From: Ustilaginoidea virens
Lineage: Eukaryota > Ascomycota > Sordariomycetes > Hypocreales > Clavicipitaceae
NCBI RefSeq assembly: GCF_000687475.1
Contig: NC_057320.1
Span: 3,348,001-3,412,000 of the forward strand
DNA length: 64,000 bases
Reading direction: 5' to 3'
The position numbers and the translations under genes are program-made. Shown here in pieces: positions 20,136 to 32,187 of the stretch (positions within the stretch are counted from its first letter, which is position 1; each line of letters starts with the position of its first letter). Below the pieces are notes generated by a model. The model ran no database searches and had not been told where the DNA came from. It saw only the letters and a list, made by a program, of their open reading frames with translations.

Positions 20136-21790
20136 CTACTGTCGGAAAATCTCAAGCCTGCGGCGCATAGGCTGATAATTCGGGCCTTGAGATGCGTTTT
20201 CCGGCATGGTCGCCCCGGCCGACGGCTTCACACTGTCCAAATCTACCTGGAACGCGAGGTGATTTAAAAAATTGCAGACCTAAGACAGCCAAGGTCAGAA
20301 GAAAGACGGGCACTTTGATCTGGTCTTTTTTTTTTTTTTTTTCGAAGCCACTCACTGGTTTCGGGTGCCAACGAGCGCCTCCCAGCTCAAACCAGCACAA
20401 ATGACCGCCCAACGACGTCGTGACCATGACTGTGTTGGGATTGAGTCTGAATTCTTCGTATGGCAGTGCTTCCCTGACCGCGATCTGCAGATTCGTCAAC
20501 TCTTCAACTCGGGGCCACACGAATGGACTTGAACTTACCGGGTCGTCCGTCGCATGAAGAGCAACAAAGGGGATCCGGATGTTCAAGACGGCGTCTGTGG
20601 AAGACGCATCTCTGTAGTAAGCAGTTTCGGTGGGATAGCCCCATGTCGGGCATCTTTTAAGAATTAGTATGGATTATCGGCTATGGCAGTTTTCTTTCTC
20701 TCCCCGACTTACTGGACTTCCCGATCAAATTCATGGAGGTATTTAACCTTTGCAATCGAGGGGAGATCAAGATTGGAATACTTGAGCAGCGCATCCTTTT
20801 GCGTTTCAACCAAGCCCCTCAGCGCCGCTACAGGATGCACTGTGTCAGCAAAGGAAGACGATTTTCCGGGTTCTGGGCACCACCTACTGCCCATGATTCT
20901 GAGGTAGACCTCCCTGCCGATCAACCTGTTCTGGAGTATCTTGCTTGATACTTCCAGGTTGAAAGGGTTTGAGCAAGCGACAGCTCCCTTGAGCAGACAA
21001 TTCTCGCCTTCCTCGCCACAGTACTAGATTTTGTTTTAATTTTTTTTCAACTCAAAGAAGCTCCCTTTCTGCAACATGTTGGAGGGGGTGGAAACACACA
21101 CGTTGGTAAGCATGTTGGCGCCCAAGGAAAAGCCCAGGCCAAACAACGGTCGATTAGGAAATGTTTCTCTCAACCATCTCACCGTCTGAAAAGACATGGT
21201 TAGGACTGGCGCTTCTGGGGGCTGGCAAAGGGACAACTCACCTGCCGGATATCCCAGGTAGCTCGAGCGTTGTAGAGAAAGCCGCTGGTGACTTTGCTTC
21301 GCGCACAACCCCTCGAGTTCACAACGCACACCTCCCAGCCCCCATCGCCAAGCAGTGGTGCGATGGTGTGCCTCAGGTACACCTCGTGTGAGCCGCCGGA
21401 GAGCCCGTGCAAAACTACCAACATGGGCTTGGAATCATCGGAGCCGATACTGGCGAATTCTTGGTCGCTAAAGTACCTTGTTCGTCTGGGCAATGTCTCG
21501 TCGTGATCCTCAAACGGCGGCACGGCAAAATCTACCGCAAACGTTCCTTGGTAAGGTTTGTGGTCAGCATCAAAGATTTTGCGAAGGTAATACACCGGAG
21601 GTCCATGGGGTTTGGTAGCTGTCCAGATGGTTTGCAGGTGGCCATTGAACAGCAGAGGGTTCAAATGACAAGGGGGAGTGGCAGCCTCGACGATTTTTAG
21701 CAGATCCGTCTCATTTCCGCTCTTCTCCCTGATTGCGCGCGGTGTCGGAGCATGTGTGAACTCGATTTTGGCACGACCGAGCCATTCCAT
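20136..21790 (-). CDS. YheT-type alpha/beta hydrolase (EHT1/EEB1-like)
   Basis: Seven exons on the minus strand (21790-21242, 21185-21102, 21023-20888, 20827-20713, 20653-20539, 20484-20356, 20279-20136), all GT-AG with agreeing phases, total 423 residues. It starts MEWLGRAKIEF; an upstream in-frame GTG is ignored. The fold's marks are visible: LHGLSGGSHE (oxyanion loop), GLGFSLGANML (nucleophile Ser at about 203), LHATDDP (acid) and GGHLCWFE (catalytic His). NPLLFNGHLQTIW near the N-terminus is typical of this family. Yeast relatives Eht1, Eeb1 and Ymr210w form medium-chain fatty-acid ethyl esters and hydrolyse acylglycerols, so lipid ester metabolism is the likely role. The exact substrate is not predictable. 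Confidence 0.93.
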
Positions 21791-24049
21791 GGCTAAACCG
21801 CAGGCGACACTGCCAGGACTGCACGAAACCGAAAACCAAAAAGGCGTGGCTGTCACGACGAGGGAGCTGAACGAGAAGAGGGCTGAAGTCCGTGGCAGAA
21901 AGTCAAAGGGAAGAAAGAAAGCACCGAACGGGATACGATTTCAGTAGAAAGACCTTGCCGCCCCAAAAGGGCGGAGGGGAAAGAAAAGAAAAAAAAAAAA
22001 AAAGAAAAGAAAATCGAGAAAGTCGCAAAGTCGAGGCGAGGCAGAGTATATAGACACCGACAGCGACAGCGACACGCCGGGCTCACGCAACTACCTCTAG
22101 TGTAACTATCGGTATATTATCGTCGTTCTTCCTCTTCAAACTCTAGCATCGTACATGATGCATTTTCGGATGGGGCGGGCTACGGACTCGTCGGCATGTT
22201 CCACCGCACTTGGCCATGGTTGTCAAGGAATTGATAATGGTGCCAGGTGGTGGTGGTGGTGGTGGACACACCGGACGGACAACTGGACGGAACTGGACGG
22301 CTGCCGAGGCACAGGCCAAAGAAATCCCAAGATAAGCGACGGACCGGACCAATGATGGCCCGTCTCCACTGTCCTCATCACGTGAGCGAAGTTTCTGTGC
22401 ACATGTACTCGTCCATTCCAAGTTACCCAGCCGTTGATGAATGTTCCAGTTCCATCTTGACAAACGTGGGAGCATGACGAGCATGACCACTGTAGGATAT
22501 GCCACAAAACCCTTGACATTGCGACAGACGGAACCCTTCGGCCCCCGTACTGACGTCGCTAAAGACCGTCAGCGATGAAGCACCCGATATCTTTGAGCAC
22601 ACCCGCCGCCTCGCATGACGTCTGGCAAACTGGCCTCGGCCGTATGCAACTTGTCAGCATCCCCCCGAAACACGACTGACAGGATAGATGTGTCGTTCGT
22701 TCCCTTACATTCTTTCTGGGCCATGGTTTGCAATGGTCGATCGAGCTCCTGGATCAGCCCTGCTTTCACTACAGATCCATCGCAGACGGCGCCGCTCGGT
22801 CACTAAGCCTACACCCTGTCTCCCGACCTCCTCAGACTGACCGACCAGTCTTGAGCATGCTAGCTGTCAAACCTACCGTTGGCTAAGCCGCATGCCTGTT
22901 GATATCTGATCTGGGCATCAGGCTACGAATTAAGTCGTGCTTTGCTCTGCCCAGGGCCGCAGGTCGTTCGTTATGCTCAGGCCGAGGGGGATTTGCCACC
23001 CTCTTAATTACACGGTGCTCTCCCGTGTACCGTTGTCTAAGGAGAGGAAGGAGAGGGGAAGGGGGTGGGTTTGCCCAACTCACCCGCAGACGCTTTGTGT
23101 CTTGTTGCACTGTTGTTGAAAGCGCGGCGTGCCGCGCATGCTGCGCCGTACAGGCTCAAACTGCAACCGTGCATTCGCCATATCTTAGCAGCCATTACCT
23201 GCCAGCAGGAATCGGATTGGCTATTCGACAAGAGAGATGCAGCAGCTCCCAGCAGCTCCCAGCAGCCCCCAGCATCTCGAGACTTGCGACGCCTCGCAAC
23301 GACTGGCAATAACCTGCAACAGCTTGCAACAACTTGCAGCAACCGGACTCAGACAGATGACTGCTCGTCTTTTGCACACGACACGATGGAGCTGACTTGA
23401 ATGCAGCTTTAGGTTGAGGACTGAGGCGTCCCTCGGCCGGTGGTTCTGCTCGGCAGAACTTTGAGGTCTTCGTAAATAATCCGAGAGGATCTGTATGTAG
23501 TTTCCCATCACCTCTACCTGTGTAGGAGCGGCAAGAGAGGTCTTTGCCTTTGTCCTTTTTTTTTTTTTTTCTTTTTTTTCTTTTTATTGAGACAACTTGG
23601 CTTGGCCTGGGGAGGGGATACTATCATCAACAAAACTGGTGTCATTTCAGGCAACCGGGACCAAGCAAAACCGGCACAAAAAGGCCATGGGCCCAACACG
23701 TCTTGAAGATGAGCGCAAGTACGGAACTTCAGGGACTCGGATGCAGAGGGCGGCGCAACGGAGGCTCGCCGACTTGAGCTGAAACTGGACCGGCAATGCA
23801 TGCATGCATGCATGGGTGAGGCGTCAGTCATAGAATCTCTGGCAAGTTTGCGGTTGCTTGCCGAGGAGGAACGCCTGCGTCCTGCATTGCATCTATGATC
23901 TCTCGACGACTTCACGCGGTAGGCACGGACTACCGGCACAATAGCACTGGATGCCTTTGCTCCCTGTAGCATGCACGACCTGCCGTTTGATGTCTGGAGC
24001 CTGGAGCCTGGAGCCTGGAGAGGACTGGCATCGCTTGGCGTTGCCTTTT

Positions 24050-24178
24050 CGTTTTCTTTTTTTTCTTTTTCCCTCTCTTTTCTTCTTCTTTTATTCTCCC
24101 CCTCCCCCCTTCTCTCCCCCCTCTTTTTCTCTCTCTTTCTCTCTCTTTCTCTCTCTTCTTTTTTTTTTTTTTATTTCC
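24050..24178 (+). promoter_or_regulatory. Polypyrimidine tract upstream of CTK1
   Basis: About 130 bp are almost purely C and T on the coding strand, 300 bp before the CTK1 start. CT-rich tracts next to transcription starts are common in filamentous ascomycetes. Assignment as a promoter element is inference. Confidence 0.4.
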
Positions 24179-24230
24179 TTGCCGTGGTCGTTGGTTGGGG
24201 CGGGTTGTCTGTCTGTCAGGCAAAGGCGGC

Positions 24231-24267
24231 TGGCTTGGCTTGGCTTGGCTTGGCTTGGCTTGGCTTG
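24231..24267. repeat. TTGGC pentanucleotide repeat
   Basis: About seven head-to-tail copies, just downstream of the polypyrimidine tract. Confidence 0.9.
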
Positions 24268-24482
24268 CCTGATGACTGAGACTGACTTGCGTGGGGAATT
24301 AGGCGGGTTCTGATTAGTGGGCCGTGGCAGAGCACGACTTCCCCCCCGAAGGTCGGGCCAAGTCCCCTGTTGGTCGGCTAAGGTGCGGCGATTTATGGCC
24401 ATCTGCACTAAAACTCGGACGGGAGGTGCTCGAGGCAAAGAGCCATCCACCACAACATTTGTGTCAGCGTGGATATGTTGCC

Positions 24483-27400
24483 ATGAGAGACCCTGGAGGA
24501 CGTGACCAAGGAGAAAGGGCTCGCACGGGCAGAGGAGCATCTCCCTCGGATCGTCCCAGATCTCCCCTCAGGACAAGCCGCCGAAGCCCCAGCCCCGGGT
24601 CACGCCGCCGCCATACAAGATCCGGCAACACCTCGACTCACGACAGCCGCCGTCGCTCTCGAGACCGCTCCGGAGACCGCTCTCGACACCGCAGCGGAGA
24701 CCGCCCCCGCCACCCCCCCGGCGAGCCCGACCGCAGAGGCCCCGAGCTTGACGACCTGATACCCCGTTTCCGGGCCCAAAAAGCCCGCCGGCCAGATCTT
24801 GACCAGCCATCACGGCGTAGTCGCAGTCGTGAGCGGCCGGACCCGACATCGCCCTCGTCTGCCAAAAGGCAAAGGGGACAGAGCCACTCTGCTGCTTCGC
24901 CTCATCGAAAGAGAACCAAGAGGGACAACGAATCTCCGCGGAGAGCTCGAGACTACTCACCCGCAACCGACTCCAGGAAGCACCGGCGTCGAGACTCGCC
25001 CCGCGACCGGCATTACCACCAACACCACCACCAACACCACCCACACCACCCACACCAACACCACAACCAAAGACATCGATCGACATCCTCGCGACGTCAC
25101 TCTCGTCCTCGGCCGTCCATATCCCCCCCAGGGGGCTCCCATTCACGACGGAAACGCGAGTCCAGATCAAGGTCGCCGCCAAGGCAAGGATCGGGTTCAC
25201 GACCTCGACCGCCAAGGAGTAGTGGTCGCCCACGGTCTCGAGAGCGTCATCGGCCGTCACGTACCCCTTCTCCAAGCGGGAACCGCCAGAAAGACCCCCC
25301 CCGTCACCATCGTACTTCATCACGCTCCAGCCAGCCTGCTGCACCTCCACCCCGCCCCAGTGGCCCCTTAGCCCCTGACGGTGAACAAAGATCGCAGCGC
25401 CACCATCAACATCCTGCATCTCCGAGATCTCATCGGGATCGCAGGCGGGTGGAAGACGCGCTTGAGCCTCATTACTCGTCCCGCTCCGACTTTGACGACG
25501 ACATGGCCTCTCGAAGTAGTTACCGTGGCGGATACAGTACGGCTTTCAACCACAAGCAGCCGCCGCCGCCGCCACCACCACCACCACCACCTCCACCCCC
25601 TCCTCCTCCTCCTCCTCCTCATCTGCCCTTTGGAAGTGATTCCAGGGGCTATTCGCAATCTCCCCAACACCGCGGCCCCTTTCACCACTCTCAATCGCCC
25701 TCGCCGTATCCAAGCGGTCGCCCGGGCCGCAATGGCCAGTTCTCTCCTGAGCAGTAAGTTTCCTTGTCAACAGCTCAGATTTTGGATTCGTCTGTGTGTA
25801 TGCGTGTAACAATGCTGACCAGGACTTTCAGCCAACATCAGTCTCAATACCACAACGGCTCTGGCTATCACGGTGTACCGACTGGCCCATCTGACCACTA
25901 CCACAGCTACTCTTCGAGGTCACCCCCCCACGGAGCACCATCTGGCCCTATGAATCCGTATCCGCCTGGAAACTATCGGGGTGGTCCGCGAGGCTGCGTG
26001 CAAAGAACAAGCTCTTTCAGCAACAGAGGTGGCTTTCGAGGGCCCATTGTCAAAGTTCCAGGGCCAAGTAGCGCAGAATCTTCATCAATGGCCCAGACCC
26101 AAAGCCACACCCATGATGAATCCAACCCCAGACAGCAGAGCGCGGCGGCCGCGGCGGCCGCAACAGCGGCGATGGCTAGCTCCAAGGACGAGGCTGGGCT
26201 GAAGCAAGGAGACAGAGAGCTTGATGGCGAGACCACCAGGCGGCCACCCAACGGATCCGCAGCAGAACATTCGCCCTCGACGGAAAAGTCGTCGCTGGGA
26301 CCAGCAAAGCACGCTCCGACTCGCCCCGCCGCAACAGGCGGTTCAGCGTCGTCGCAGCCGGGAAGCTCGGGCAAGTTCAGCTTCGCCTTCAAGGCATCGT
26401 CAAAGCCGACACCGACGGCACCGAAACCAGAGATCTCGCAAAAGTTCAACGCGCCGGCAAAGAGGGACCCGTCGGCCAACAGTGGCGGTGGCGGTGAACG
26501 TGAACAGGAGCCTGCCCGGGTGGCGCCGGCTCCGGCGCCTACCGAGCCAGCGTCGGCGAGGCAGAGAACCGAGCTTGGGAACCGCTCAACGCCAGAAGGG
26601 CCCAAGGTGGTTGTGCTGCCGCGGATGCGTAAAGTCAAGAAGATGATGCGACGGCTCAAGTCTCGGCCCACGCTGGAGGCAGACTTGATGGGGTCCGAAT
26701 CCGTCTTTTACAGGAAGCCTGGCAACGAGTCGGTAGTGGGGTCGGGAACGTACGGCAAAGTCTTCAAAGGCGTCAACTGCTACACCAAGGGTCTGGTGGC
26801 GCTCAAGAGGATACGCATGGAAGGGGAACGAGATGGCTTCCCGGTGACGGCGGTGCGCGAGATCAAACTGCTCCAGTCCCTGCGGCACACCAACATTGTC
26901 AACCTCCAAGAAGTCATGGTGGAGAAGAACGACTGCTTCATGGTGTTTGAGTATCTCTCGCACGATCTCACGGGCCTCTTGAACCACCCGACGTTCGGGC
27001 TCGATTCGGCGCAGAGGAAGGATCTGGCGAGGCAACTGTTTGAGGGCCTGGACTACCTCCACACGCGGGGGGTGCTGCACCGCGACATCAAGGCGGCCAA
27101 CATTCTGGTCAGCAACACGGGGGTGCTGAAGCTGGCGGATTTCGGACTGGCCCGATTCTACGCGAAGCGCCATCAGCTGGACTACACGAACCGAGTCATC
27201 ACGATCTGGTACCGATCCCCCGAGCTGCTGCTGGGGGAGACGCAGTACACGGCGGCGGTGGACGTGTGGAGCGCGGCGTGCGTCATGGTGGAGATTTTCA
27301 ACCGGACGGCCATCTTTCCGGGGGACGGGACGGAGCTGAGTCAGCTGGACAAGATCTACAGCATCTTGGGGACGCCCAGCCGGCAGGATTGGCCGGGACT

Positions 27401-27886
27401 GGCCGAGATGGCATGGTTCGAGCTGCTCCGGCCGACGGTCAAGCGCAGGAGCACGCTGGCGGAAAAGTACGGCGACAAGCTGACCCCGGCGGCCTTTGAT
27501 CTGCTGGCTGCCATGTTTCAATACGACCCGGCCAAACGACCGACGGCGGCCGAGGCTCTGCAGCACGCCTACTTTACCACGGAGGAGCCGCTGCCAAGGC
27601 AAGCAGTGGAGTAAGTATATATAGCCGGTTTTTTTTTTTTTTTTTTTTTTTTTTCTACCCAACCTCGTTTCCCCCCTTTCTCCCCCCACCGCGGCCAATA
27701 TCAGGGCTCTGTGCTGACTTGTTGAATTTTCCGCTCCGTGCCAGGCTTGCGGAGATTGATGGCGACTGGCATGAGTTTGAGTCCAAAGCGCTGCGAAAGG
27801 AGAATGAGCGTCGGGAACGAGAAGCCCGCAAGGCCAAGGACGGCTCGCGGGAAAAGGACAAGAAGCGCGGCGCAGAGGGCGGGAGT

Positions 27887-27919
<33 letters not shown>

Positions 27920-27955
27920 CCAGAAGCCAAGCGGGTTCACACGGACGAAAAATGA
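24483..27955 (+). CDS. CTK1: CTK1/CDK12-like RNA polymerase II CTD kinase
   Basis: Three exons (24483-25753, 25832-27610, 27745-27955) give 1,086 residues. The first roughly 700 residues are disordered: Arg/Ser dipeptides, an Asn-His-rich stretch (25013-25070), a poly-Pro run (25559-25620) and later Ala-, Gly- and Pro-rich sequence. The kinase domain (about 716-1010) has GSGTYGKVFKG, VALKRIRME, a cyclin-binding helix PVTAVRE (PSTAIRE-like), HRDIKAANIL (catalytic Asp at about 839), DFGLARFYA and TIWYRSPELLLG. This is the cdk9/12 group, and the long RS tail points to Ctk1/Lsk1/CDK12, which phosphorylates Ser2 of the Pol II CTD during elongation. The acidic/basic C-terminal exon begins LAEIDGDWHEFESKAL. 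The frame is open upstream to 24324, so a longer start is possible; MRDPGG is chosen. Confidence 0.92.
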
Positions 27956-28929
27956 GGAGCAGGCGGACGGAGTGGACGGGCGGGCGGGCGGGCGACGGGG
28001 GACCTTTTTGACCTCTACCTGGGCATTCTTTTGTCCTTTTCTTGTTGCTTGTTCTTTTCGTTTCCTCGTCTTGCTCGGAGCCGCGATGGGAGAAATTGTA
28101 CAGTATTATCGGCAGAGGGGCAGTCGTCCGGGAACAGGGATGGGCATGTCTTGCGCCTCAATTGATGGCAGATGAAGGTGAAGGTGGCAACACGTGAAGG
28201 CGAGCGTGAGCGGGAGCGGCAAGGCAAGGCAACGGGTACGGAACGGGGACGGAACCAGGGGGCCTGTCAAAGTCTCTGGCGTCCATGTGTTGTAGCTACA
28301 AGCCTGACCAGAGATGGGCGTGTTTTCCTCGGCGGCTTTTCTGTCTCTGACTGCTGGGTGTTTGTCGACGACTTCTGCGTGCTCTGTACAGGGAGGAAGG
28401 GGGGGGGTAGGCGGGACGGGGGCTGGGGCTGCAGCCCCCGTCTGTTTGGGCTGTCCCTAGGATGTACGTACAGTATGTAAGATGTAAGGTACCTACTGTA
28501 GTGTATGAAAGGGGCGGAACCCCACAGACAATCCGCCCCAGATGACTTGACTCGTCCTGCGTCCTGCCAAACAACTGCCAAACCGGGGGGAAAAAAGCTA
28601 TAAAATAAAATAAGATAAAATAAAACTAAAGCAAAGCAATGCTAAATAAAACAGAATAATACAGAACAAACAACGCCCGTGTCTCGTGTGCTTCGCCAAG
28701 TTGGATATGCGCGCCCCCGCCTTGCTGCTCGCTTGCCTGGCGGTCGTGATGGCTGCCCCGGCCGACGCGCTCACCTCACATGGCGTTTGGGCACGTATGT
28801 ATTACGTTGGGAGGCACGGCGATGAGCAGGAAATGCCTTGCCTGGCCGGTGGCGGCGTGCGAGGGACCCGGCCGCAGGCGTTGCGCCAAAAAGACGTGGC
28901 CGGCCGTAGTGTAGCCATCCAGCCTCCTG
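27956..28929. other. Convergent 3' region downstream of CTK1
   Basis: 974 bp between convergent genes. An A/T-rich stretch of AAATAAAATAAG type lies at 28597-28665. It is followed by an ATG at 28707 that opens a frame with a signal-peptide-like start, treated only as a low-confidence observation under findings. No gene is annotated. Confidence 0.5.
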
Positions 28930-30537
28930 CTACACGGTCGATTTGCCCTTGCCCTGCTCCGCCTGGTGGAAGAGATTCCTCAGGCTGCCCTCCGCACGTC
29001 CCCGGTCGGGCTTGGCGCGCCCCGACGACGGCATCCACGGCAGCCAGCCCGCCAGGGCGGAGACCAGGCCGCCCGCCGGCGCGTCCCCCCGCGCGCTCCT
29101 CGCGGCGCCTGCGCCTGCGCCTGCGCCTGCTCCTGCTCCTGCTCCAGCGACGTCTTGTCCGTCCGGCTGGCGCGCCGCCTCGGCGTCCATCCTTGTCCGC
29201 GTCACCAGCTGACGGGTCGAGGCTTGCGGAAGGGCCGGCTCGCTGAGCAGCGCCGCGGCGGACGCCGTCCGAGCTGCTGCCGCGTCCGTCGTCGGCGCGC
29301 CGCCCTGCCTCGAGCCCCTCATCAGGGCCAGCGAGGTGGATGGCCGCCGTCCGCTGCGGCAGAGGCATGCCGTGGGCGATGATGACGAGGGCCCCGGCGC
29401 CTTCCTGGCGCTGCGCCCGCGGGCCTTGTCGGCCGGCTCCGGGGCGGCGCACCTCTTGCTGGACCGGTCCTCGTCCGACGACCGACTCGACGACATGATG
29501 GTCTCGAGCGTGCCCACCGCTCGGCTGTTCCTCCCGGCGGCCTGCCTCTTCTTCTTCTTCTTCTTCTTCTTCTTCTTCTCCTCCTCCTCCCTCCGGGCGG
29601 CTCTCGCGTCCCCCTCGTCGTCGGACGGCACGGCCTGCACCTGCAAGGTCGGGCCGCCTCGAGGCTGCTGCTGGCTCTGCGCAGACGCGAGGGGCGAGGC
29701 TCCGCATCCGTGGGGGGTGTGGTGGACCTCGTACTGGTTGCTCAGCGAGTACCTCGACCTGGCGCAGATTTCCGCTATCCTGTCCAGGTCGGAATTCAAA
29801 TCCGCCCCGCCCGCGCCCGCGCCCGCGCCGGCTTCCTGGTTTGCCAGGAAGCTCCTGAAACTAAACGCCTCGACGGGGGGCAGGCGCGCCTCTTGCTGCT
29901 GGTGCTGGGCCCCTGCCGCCGCGGCGGACCTCTTCCTGTTGTAGGCCCGGGTCATGGTGCTCATCATGCCGGTCCCGTTGGCCAGGGTTATCGTTTTGCT
30001 GGCAAAGGGCAGGGTTCGGGCCGCGCCGGTGGCCGGCCCGCCAGCGTCAGACCCGGGCACGGCCCCGCTGCGACCGCGGCCGCCAGCCCGGCGCCGAGCG
30101 GGCTTGTCGTGCTGGGTCAGGGCCGCGGGGTAGTAGCTGCGCACGACGACGGGTTCGGCGTAGGTGCTCGACTGGGGCGCGCCTGTCGAGTTGTCGTGCC
30201 GGTGCCGGGGCCGGTGCCGGTGCCGGCTGGGATAATGGCTGCTCAGCTCGCGCAGCGCCGACGTGCGATGCTCGGCCGTTGTGTCGTCCACGGGAATGGC
30301 CCTGCCTTGAGCCGTGGAGGGCGCGACGACGCTGGTCGAGGTGAGATTGGGCAGGGCAAAAAAGGGCCTCGTCACGGAAAAGGGGAGTGGAAACGGCCGA
30401 CTGTCGTGGACGCGACGGCAAGACGAAGCAACCACCGAGGACGGCGAGCACGGCCGAGGCGGTTTCTGACAGGGGGGAGGCGAGCAAGGGGGAGGCGAGC
30501 AGCAGAGGCGAGGAGGACTGGTGGTCGACGGAGACAT
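28930..30537 (-). CDS. Low-complexity fungal protein, unknown function
   Basis: A continuous 1,608-bp frame encodes 535 residues. I do not recognise a named family. The stretch most like folded, conserved sequence is in the middle: AFSFRSFLANQEA, then RIAEICARSRYSLSNQYEV followed by HHTPHG. It is flanked by Gly-Ala repeats, a Glu-Lys run (about ten consecutive Lys, from a CTT tract at 29550-29578) and Arg/Ser/Ala-rich tails, ending KGKSTV. It is probably a largely disordered nuclear or cytosolic protein. The first ATG (30537) is chosen, because the frame beyond it begins only with TTG. An N-terminal intron is possible near 30380-30310. The opposite strand is also partly open because of GC-rich codon bias, and is rejected. 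Confidence 0.6.
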   Translation of the reverse strand: MSPSTTSPPRLCCSPPPCSPPPCQKPPRPCSPSSVVASSCRRVHDSRPFPLPFSVTRPFFALPNLTSTSVVAPSTAQGRAIPVDDTTAEHRTSALRELSSHYPSRHRHRPRHRHDNSTGAPQSSTYAEPVVVRSYYPAALTQHDKPARRRAGGRGRSGAVPGSDAGGPATGAARTLPFASKTITLANGTGMMSTMTRAYNRKRSAAAAGAQHQQQEARLPPVEAFSFRSFLANQEAGAGAGAGGADLNSDLDRIAEICARSRYSLSNQYEVHHTPHGCGASPLASAQSQQQPRGGPTLQVQAVPSDDEGDARAARREEEEKKKKKKKKKKRQAAGRNSRAVGTLETIMSSSRSSDEDRSSKRCAAPEPADKARGRSARKAPGPSSSSPTACLCRSGRRPSTSLALMRGSRQGGAPTTDAAAARTASAAALLSEPALPQASTRQLVTRTRMDAEAARQPDGQDVAGAGAGAGAGAGAGAARSARGDAPAGGLVSALAGWLPWMPSSGRAKPDRGRAEGSLRNLFHQAEQGKGKSTV

Positions 30538-31701
30538 GGCGGAAGCTGACGACGGGGGCAACGGCGACGTCTCTCAAGACGAGAAGTTTCAGGGAGAGAG
30601 GGGACCGGGGGGCGGTGCAGAATGCCGGTCCGCATCCGCAACGCCGTCGTTGGTCCAACGGGGCGCCGGGGAGAAGCTGCCAGCTGCTGGAGACACGAGT
30701 CGCGGACGCAGCGCAGCGCCGTGCTTGGCTTTTCCGGCGACGGCGACTGTTATTATCGTCTCTTTGTCTTTGTCTTTGTCTTATTCTTATTCTTCGTCTT
30801 CGTTCTTCGTTTCTTCCGAGTCAGTCCACGTCGGTGTGCTGTGCGGCCTGGGCTTGGCGTTACCCCGCTCCGGATGGAGTTCTGGCAGCTGCCTGGCAGG
30901 CAGGCACCTGGCGCAGCCCGGCGTGGCACCAAAGCGTCTATATCACGACTGTCACGTGACACATACAGGGTTGGTTACATGGAGTACATAGCTTTGCTCT
31001 TGCAGCTATGATAATTTAGTCAATGTAACCCTTTATATACTTATAAATTGAGCCTGATACCTTACAGTCTGGTCTGGTTCACCTTTGGGCAAGCGCAGCG
31101 CATCCAATCAACGGGCTGGGCTGGGCTGGGCTGGGCTGGGCTGCATGGAAGAAGCACCAGCCTCTCCTACACGGCATCTTGGCGGCAATCGAATCATGCT
31201 CCCGCCAAAGAAACCGTTGCAGAGCGAACCAAGACTCTGCTGGGTGTCGCGGACCGTGGACCGTGCAAGGCGGCCTTCTCTTGTCCAACAGCCAAAGGAG
31301 CGCAGCAAGCAGAGGAGCAAGGCAGGACAGGCAGGACTCGCGCGACCCATCCATGCACGACCATCAAGACAATCGTTCCCACCCATCTCACCGCATATTC
31401 GGCCAGCCTCACATGACGACAATGTCCAGATTTTATCATTCTATTTTCATTTCTCTTCTCTCGTCTATCCCATCAGCCTGCGTATTCGATCCAAACCAGC
31501 TGCATGTGCCCCCGCCATGAACATGCTCCTTCTTCAACTGCGCAACCACCGCTAGGTTTGCCGGGATATCCAGATCCTCCCAGCAGCCGCCGCCCCCGTT
31601 CCTCCCCTCCGCTACCGGGCCAAACGCCATCCCCATATCGCATCTCCAGGCAAGGATCTGCCGCCAGTCAGATTTCCCCATTTTCCCCGCGTCCCCGCGC
31701 C
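30538..31701. other. Spacer between two minus-strand genes
   Basis: 1.16 kb between the low-complexity protein gene (its promoter is here) and the 3' end of the PMP3-like gene. It contains a GGGCT pentanucleotide tract (31114-31142) and a TCTTTG/TCTTAT pyrimidine tract (30757-30820). No gene is recognised. Confidence 0.5.
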
Positions 31702-32187
31702 CTAGCGAGTCGGCTGGGCGATGGTGCCGTAGCCCTGGCCGCCGGATTGCACGTTCTCCGAGTACACCCCGGGGGCTCGCTTTGCCGCATACTGTCCCTG
31801 ACGAGCCTGCTCCCGGCGGTCGTAGTAGATGTACTCGATGTAGAACGCGTGTATATGGCCCGGGATGTAGCCCAGGACAGTCAAGCAAATGTTGATGAAC
31901 AGATCTTGGCTCCGATTGTCAGCATATATAAAAAAAAAAACCCCCCCCCCCAAGAAAGAAAGAAAGAAAAAAGAAAAAAGACATCATCTCTGGACCGGCG
32001 CCAGCCACTCACCCATGCCGCACCCTGCCACGGCCCAGACGCCCAAGGGGGGGACTATGAAACCAAAACGTTAGCTTCACTTAGCAGCGGCCAAAAGGAT
32101 TTTCACAAAAGGGGTTTCCGGGGCGAATTGAGGCCACCCACACAGAATGGTGATGAGCACGACGAGAACGGCAGATGCGGCACCCAT
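31702..32187 (-). CDS. PMP3: PMP3/UPF0057 plasma-membrane proteolipid
   Basis: Three small exons (32187-32142, 32054-32013, 31904-31702) encode 96 residues. Splicing rebuilds the family core exactly: ITIL-FPPLGVWAVAGCGM-DLFINICLTVLGYIPGHIHAF. That is two membrane helices joined by the FPPxGV loop and the LGYxPGxxHA signature. A hydrophilic C-terminal tail (YYDRREQARQ onward) extends beyond the roughly 55-residue yeast Pmp3, as is usual for larger filamentous-fungal members. Pmp3/RCI2 proteins sit in the plasma membrane and affect membrane potential and salt or cold tolerance. Both junctions are phase 1 and the donors are GTGGGT and GTGAGT. Confidence 0.93.

Larger units (their letters stand above)
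21791..24482. other. Divergent intergenic region, hydrolase / CTK1
   Basis: A 2.7-kb interval between divergent genes with no recognisable coding sequence. It contains a poly-A/G tract (21980-22008), a GGT tract (22246-22263), degenerate CAGCTCC and CAACTTGCAA tandem repeats (23239-23342), a long polypyrimidine run (24050-24178) and a TTGGC pentanucleotide tract (24231-24267). The pyrimidine run probably lies in the CTK1 promoter or leader. Confidence 0.5.

Noticed and set aside
28802..30549. Long frames on other strands over the low-complexity protein gene
   Set aside because: They mirror repeats of the minus-strand gene (poly-Lys read as poly-Phe or similar) and lack conserved-looking segments.
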